Shown here: positions 58,622 through 64,000 of the stretch, one piece after another
How positions within the stretch are numbered: position 1 is the first letter of the stretch
How the letters are laid out: every line of letters starts with the position of its first letter
NCBI GenBank assembly: GCA_949316235.1
Contig: OX438742.1
Span: 30,882,853-30,946,852 of the forward strand
Direction: 5' to 3'
Length of the DNA stretch: 64,000 bases
From: Oegoconia quadripuncta
Lineage: Eukaryota; Arthropoda; Insecta; Lepidoptera; Autostichidae
Translations under genes and position numbers: made by a program
The notes under the pieces: model-generated
What the model was told of the DNA's origin: nothing
The model's input: the letters and a program-made list of their open reading frames with translations, nothing else
Databases searched by the model: none

Positions 58622-60519
58622 GACAGTAAGCGATTACTTATTATATTTCGCCTCTTAAAATGAACCGCAAAACTCTTAAAATTAACTACACATATTTCAT
58701 CATTCGTCTCATTTTCTAATGTCGAATAGTTTCTACAATAAATGACGGTGACAGGCGGACAGATACTGATGTGATTTCATACGTGATTCGTTTTATAATT
58801 TTTCGTACGGAACCCTAGAAAGAGCTTATAGTTATATTAAGTTTTTATTTACTTTATGTATATGTGAATATACTTTAGTCCTTATGCTAGACAGGACATG
58901 TCATTGTAAAGTCAGATAGTAAGGCAAATGGATTCCACACTCTAGGAATAAGTACGTGTACCTACTTACTTTCTCATAGTTATCAAGAAATCAAACAAGC
59001 GTCTTGAGAACGCACAATTTGACCGATAGGCACGGGGTCAACGGCCAGGTCGACCCACACTCACACCCACTCCCGGCACTATGTCGCTTGTAGTTGTGGG
59101 CTACCTTTTGGTATATATGCGGCAGTTATGAAGAACATTGATACCGACTTCATAGCATATATTTATTTAGTATTTCTTGCTATTGTAATGTGGTAGTTAC
59201 CTAATGTCAATCTACACCATATTTATGGAAGAGATAACAATGGTTTAATTTGATGGTCAGCGAGTTTAATAAATCCGATTCAAACAAGATAAATGTGTCG
59301 AGGCATGTCACGCGTTTAAAATTAAATTTAAGCTAATCCTGTTCTCTCCCAATTACAAGTATGTACACAATATGCCACATCATCGGCCCGTAAACAATAT
59401 GGCACAGTATGACATTTTTATATTGACACTTAATTTTCTTTCCTTCACTAACATTAATTTAAAAATTGAAATTAATTTAATTATGACAAAAAGTAAGCCT
59501 TACAATTTTGTGATGTTTGTCTGTAAGTATATTATACAGTATTATAACTCTTTCAGTTTAAGGTGTACCGTTATGAAACCTTAGAAAGATGAAGACTAGT
59601 AAGCTTCTATAATAAGGTATAACTTAATTTTATTTTTCCATTCATAACTTAGAGATGAAAAATGAAATTTGGGGAATAACGGAGTGGGGTCTCGTTAGAT
59701 AGGTCTATAGAAATGATATAAATTGGTAAATGGTAGGTGAATATTTGGTGAAATATGAGCTCCGAAAGTCGTTAACAATGCGTCTCCCCCCCTTATTTTC
59801 GAACCGTCAAATCAGGAGAGCGGCTCAAGGAACAACTACAATGCAAAATTATTTTGAGCAAGGCATGTTCATGAGTTCTTTAAATATCCCCAATTTTCCG
59901 TTACTCAATTTTGCAATTAGTGAAATGACAAAAGCTAGATTGAACGTCGAAGATATGTGATTATGCTACGGAAGCCTATATTAATGCGTTTCCGATACGT
60001 ATTTGGTCCGTTTATTCTAGTTGTTCATGTTCTCTCCAGAAACCTTCTGCAAGAACTAAATTATGGTGAAAGAACTGCCACGGTGTCACAAAATTAATAT
60101 AGTACTGGTGTAGTTAGAAAAGGACAACTAATTTCAGATGTGTGTGATTAGGGATGGGATCACTAGTGGGTGGTAAATTTGTGCAGCTTAAAAACTGCAG
60201 CGCACAAGCATAAAAATCGTTCGACTCTCTGTTTAAAATGCACGACACGGCCGCCTGTGGCATTCAAATTGGCTGTATTACCTTTTACAAGTACAGACGA
60301 TCACTCTCTGGTGGTTATTATATGTAGGTATGGTTGAGAAACAGGATTCTTTATGACTAACCAATTTTAGTATCATCCAACAAAACTGTACGTCTGGTGA
60401 GGTTTATTGTAATTATATTTTTGTATTGTTTATCATGTTATAACTCTTACCCGCGACTTTGTCCATACCCTAGAAGGGCCTATTATATTCTGCAAGAGAC
60501 GTCGAATTACCGAGTTCAC

Positions 60520-60650
60520 GGCCGCTTTGATTATTGGTTAGTGAGTGACGTAATTGATTCGAAACCAATGGTTCTGGGTTCGAATCCCGATTTTGGTAAA
60601 TGTTTGTGTGATGAATACCACACTTTATACCCGAACGAGTGATGGGTGTA
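60520..60650 (+). mobile_element. tRNA-derived SINE (family A), truncated
   Basis: TTGGTTAGTGAGTGACG, then GGTTCTGGGTTCGAATCCCG and ATGTTTGTGTGATGAATACC. The body ends early near 60650. Confidence 0.6.
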
Positions 60651-61644
60651 TATATATAAACATATAGATAGTACTTACAATTGATCATAATAAGATTGTC
60701 ATTTTTATCTCTTTTCTGTGGTATTTCTTCACATACTGCCCCATGTCGCTTCGCTATAGTTTCAAGTTACCTCTATGCCAAAAACCAAACCAAAGAAAAA
60801 AATATAACTAGAGGCTTCAGTATCCAAATGGTAAATACGGAAGCCTTATAATTTTGCCATGTAAGTATAACTGTCGGATCGTAAGTCCGTACGTCACAAG
60901 CGCATAACTAACAGCACAATCTTTGCATTAATTTTAATTCACAGGAAAGTACTTTTCATTACTCATACTCGAAAAGTAGGTCGGAAGTTGCCTAAAGACC
61001 GGGTTGAAAGTAATACTTTTCAGCCCTAGGGAGAAACGGTTTCAACCGACTGCTGTCAAATATTTTTTTTTGCTTCAATTCACTCCTCTCGGACAAAGCA
61101 AATGCACCTAAGCCCATACACCCATGTCTTATTTCTCTTATTTCTTCGTTTTAGTGAAGTCAGTCTCAGTCAAAACAAGTAATTTAACGATACTTGGCGT
61201 ACGCAGAGTCAGGTCACGGTCAAGTCATTCTTCAGTAAATTGGCAGAATGCTTTACAAAAGATTTTGGCGGCTTCATGGCGGAACCCGAAAGCTTTGTCA
61301 CGCATTTTAATTTACACTTCCCTTCACTTGTACACCATCACTGACTTTTGATACACAATATTCTGCCATTATTAAGCTTCAAAATTCAGAATGCATAAAT
61401 TATAACGCTGAAATCGCGCCAAAACGCCCACTGTCAAATGAAAAAAAAAAACTAGTTCTGTTTTCAAATTTCTATTGAACCATGTTCCAACTTTCTCTAC
61501 CACTCAATTACAGCACGATGTGAAATTGAAATAACATAAAGTGAAGTATTAAATTAAAGGACGTATTTTTTAATTGACTTTATTATAATTTATTTTCAAC
61601 TATTTCTTTAAAATAACATAGATTTGGGCAAAATATTTACTTAC

Positions 61645-61647
61645 CAT
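61645..61647 (-). CDS. smash: Candidate upstream start: ATG abutting a GTAAGT donor
   Basis: The minus strand reads TTGAAAAAATG|GTAAGTAAAT. The ATG has A at -3, a good insect start context, and is immediately followed by a near-perfect donor. It exits in phase 0, the phase that exon 48827-49027 requires, so the protein would start M-TTDSADFL. The GC-rich leader at 61650-61700 also contains a pyrimidine-rich AG (CCGGCCAG), so this could be an internal exon instead. Support is positional only. Confidence 0.25.
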
Positions 61648-61949
61648 TTTTTCAATGATGAAAATGAAAAATAATGGCTGAATAGCTGGCCGGCCGCAGG
61701 AAAAAAAACAAAATAAGCGGGAAAGCGGCAATTCGATCTTCATTTGTTTTTTCGAGTTGTAGAGTTTTGTTTATATTCCGTATAGCAGAGATTTTATTTT
61801 TACTATCCACAAGGAAAAACAAATTCGTAATGAAAAGCACAGTGTTTTTTAGTCCCTCGAACTACTTACTTTCACCCGTAGGATAACATTGTACTATTAG
61901 GTACCTACTACAATGGGAATAATAATAACACAATTTGTTTTTCACAAAG

Positions 61950-62260
61950 TCACAAAAAGAACTTGCCCCAAGTCCCTAGTTGGTGGGATTATTGGACGAA
62001 AGTCTTCATACAATGTGTTACCAGAGATGACGTATAGCACTGAAACGTGGTCTCTCGCAATAGGTCTCTTAAAAAAAAAACTCAAGGTCATGCACCGAGC
62101 TATGGGGGCGAGGCTTAGAGAATTTCAAAGAAATCCGTTGAACTAGCAGATTATTCGGTAAGTTGAAATGACACGATGAACTGATGGCCGGTGGGGCCGA
62201 TTCCAAGTGGTCGTTCTGGATATCTATGTTCAGCAGTGGACGTCCTGTGGCTATTATGAT
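61950..62260 (+). pseudogene. Non-LTR retrotransposon C-terminal fragment
   Basis: The frame reads YNVLPEMTYSTETWSLAIGL, then LKKKLKVMHRAMGARLREFQ and a stop. It matches the …VLPVMTYGAETWSLT…LKVTQRAM… segment near the end of non-LTR ORF2. Another frame near 62220 gives the FSSGRPVAI-like end and GATGATAC tail. Same family type as 15200-15545. Confidence 0.75.
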
Positions 62261-63174
62261 GATACTTAATTTTAATATTAGGCTCGAAGTCGAAGGCATC
62301 GACTAGGTACGGAACTCTGCATGCAGTTGGTCGGTTTTTTATTGTGCATTTATACACAGATATACATTTATTACTTTAATATAATTATGTTTTTATGATG
62401 GCATTTATTTAGGTATAAAATCTATTTGATAAGTTTAATAAAGTCAATTAAAATTAATAAAGCGTGTACTACTAGATTAACAAAGTAAGTGAGAGTATGT
62501 AAGAGTTGGTACCACAAGTGCAGCCAAGAATAGGAACGTTGTCCTTACTAACTGAAGAAGCACCTTTCATTGCGATGACGCCGAGGGTTCGTGGACAAGA
62601 GTGTCTTTGTATCATTAATTAATTATACTATACATTTATTATATATTCTAGGCCATCTGGTTTACAGAATAATCGTGGCCTTTAATTTTATAACGGACGC
62701 TACATAAGATAAAACTCTAGCCGTTATTGTGATTTAACGCTAACGCCATACGATGACTGTGGTGGATGAGGATAGTACCGTGTCCAATTACATTGCAATA
62801 CATAACCGCCTTTCTACGGATTTCTAACGCCCCACGTGACTGAGTTATAAAATCGATTTGGTGGTCCAGGGTAGTTTACAGAAAAACCGCTACTTACGTG
62901 CGGTAAATGAGAGGTTTCAGGCCAGAGTTGCCATAGTGTGAATCATATGAATCAACTTTGTAGCACAAAATATATATACGGAGTGAAAAAGATAAGTGAT
63001 CACAATCTATTAATCCTCAATTAAACAAGATATTGTCAAACTTTTTACTGATATTGAAAGCGCCACTAGGTCATTAATTATATAAAAATGTTGCACATTT
63101 ACCATGGCATTACACTCATTGAGATTTTTTTATCAGTTAATGTTAAATATTTGAAAGAAATTGCACTAAATAAA
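62261..63174. other. Unrecognised sequence
   Basis: AT-rich, no gene or repeat identified. Confidence 0.3.
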
Positions 63175-63425
63175 TAAATATCCTTGGACATGCACACAAT
63201 GCCATCTAGTTCCACTTTAAGCAACTATAGGCTTGTGTTGTGGATACCAGATGGTTAATAATTTTTTGTAAAATAACTACTTATTATAACTAAAAACATC
63301 CATAACTCGGGTACACATGACCGTATATTCATCATACAAACATATGCTCCTAACGGGATTCGAACCCGCGTCCTTTTAGTATAGTGGTCAGAGTTTCTAA
63401 CCACTACACTAAACAGGTCGTCTAA
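63175..63425 (-). mobile_element. tRNA-derived SINE (family A), full length
   Basis: The most complete copy of family A. On the minus strand: GTTTAGTGTAGTGGTTAGAA (A box), GCGGGTTCGAATCCCGTTAG (B box), GTATGATGAATATACGG, AACCATCTGGTATCCACAAC, GGAACTAGATGGCATTGTGT, and an A/T-rich end ATATTTATTTATTTAG. Confidence 0.8.
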
Positions 63426-64000
63426 ACTAAATATCGAGATAACTATTGCATCTTTATCAATCATTGTAACGTTGAAGATATTAAATATTGGCTTAGTGCC
63501 ATACCTAACTAATTGTATGTTAATAGGAAAAATCTGAATGTTTGACATCCAATTTCAATTCGGATGTAAAGCAACTAAACTAAAACTGAGTTTAGTTGGT
63601 GTGCATCCGAATCGACACCATTATCAATTTATTAAGCTACGCACTTTGAATATTCCTAAACTACAAAAGGTATTGTATAACTTTTTACTGACGTAAAAAA
63701 ACAACACCTTTTCTACCTTGTATAGTAAGTATAGTATCTAAGTTCACACATTTTCACATAAATTTTATTCAAGAGAACTGATGAGCGAATCGTACTTTAG
63801 ACACACCACATAGATTACGGTGTACTACCATGCATAAGGTAAAGAAAGAAGAGATCGTTGAAGAAGTGGAGTCTAAACTCAAGTATATTTTAAGATTTAA
63901 CAAGGTCTCGGTAGGTTAAAAAAGTTACACAGTTTGTTGAGACGAGGTCAAGGCGAGAAAATATGCCTGAATAATGGTTACTTTTTCTGGCATGCTGCAG

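Overview
This is an AT-rich eukaryotic nuclear window, almost certainly from a moth or butterfly. The evidence is the density and type of decayed repeats: tRNA-derived and 5S-rRNA-derived SINEs, foldback MITEs, mariner/pogo/PIF/hAT relics and non-LTR retrotransposon 3' fragments of the kind common in Lepidoptera, together with an insect-type gene with long TE-filled introns. The lineage is an inference; no species-specific marker was read. There are no operons, CRISPR arrays or prokaryotic features.

One host gene dominates and lies on the minus strand. It is the fly smallish (smash) / vertebrate LMO7-LIMCH1 type of junction/actin-associated scaffold with a C-terminal LIM domain. I assembled 14 coding exons by hand (transcription order 49027 to 6257). 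Every junction is GT-AG and the reading frame is kept throughout: 4470 nt, 1489 codons plus stop. Hallmarks are the N-terminal EDWQS/NLDNWKSSRRKR block split over two exons, a 1.95 kb low-complexity acidic/serine exon with four (K/R)ERLS(S/C)L repeats, the WLIQEAEQRRI segment, and a complete eight-ligand LIM domain at the C terminus. The true 5' end is not certain. One candidate is an ATG abutting a GTAAGT donor at 61645-61647; another is an internal alternative first coding exon at 21704-21747 that would give a short isoform.

Region by region: 1-4.4 kb is intergenic with a reverse transcriptase relic (590-960) and a large foldback element (2451-3481). 4.4-6.3 kb is the downstream/3' UTR side of the gene. 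6.3-20.6 kb holds 12 of the 14 exons, with a mariner relic interrupted by another TIR element and a 5S-derived SINE at 13.1-14.4 kb. 20.6-44.8 kb is a 24 kb intron with a PIF/Harbinger relic nested in an older MITE, a pogo-like element, a 60-bp hAT micro-MITE, perfect snap-back hairpins, a foldback MITE, a 74-bp tandem repeat and several SINEs. 44.8-49.0 kb holds the two most 5' assured exons. 49-64 kb is upstream intron or promoter territory, with a hAT element at 52601-54482 that has a perfect 8-bp target duplication and contains its own nested foldback element.

The most notable structure is the repeated nesting of elements (three separate stacks), readable from intact TIRs and target duplications, plus several perfect long-stem, tiny-loop snap-back palindromes. 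I did not find a convincing new multi-gene system.
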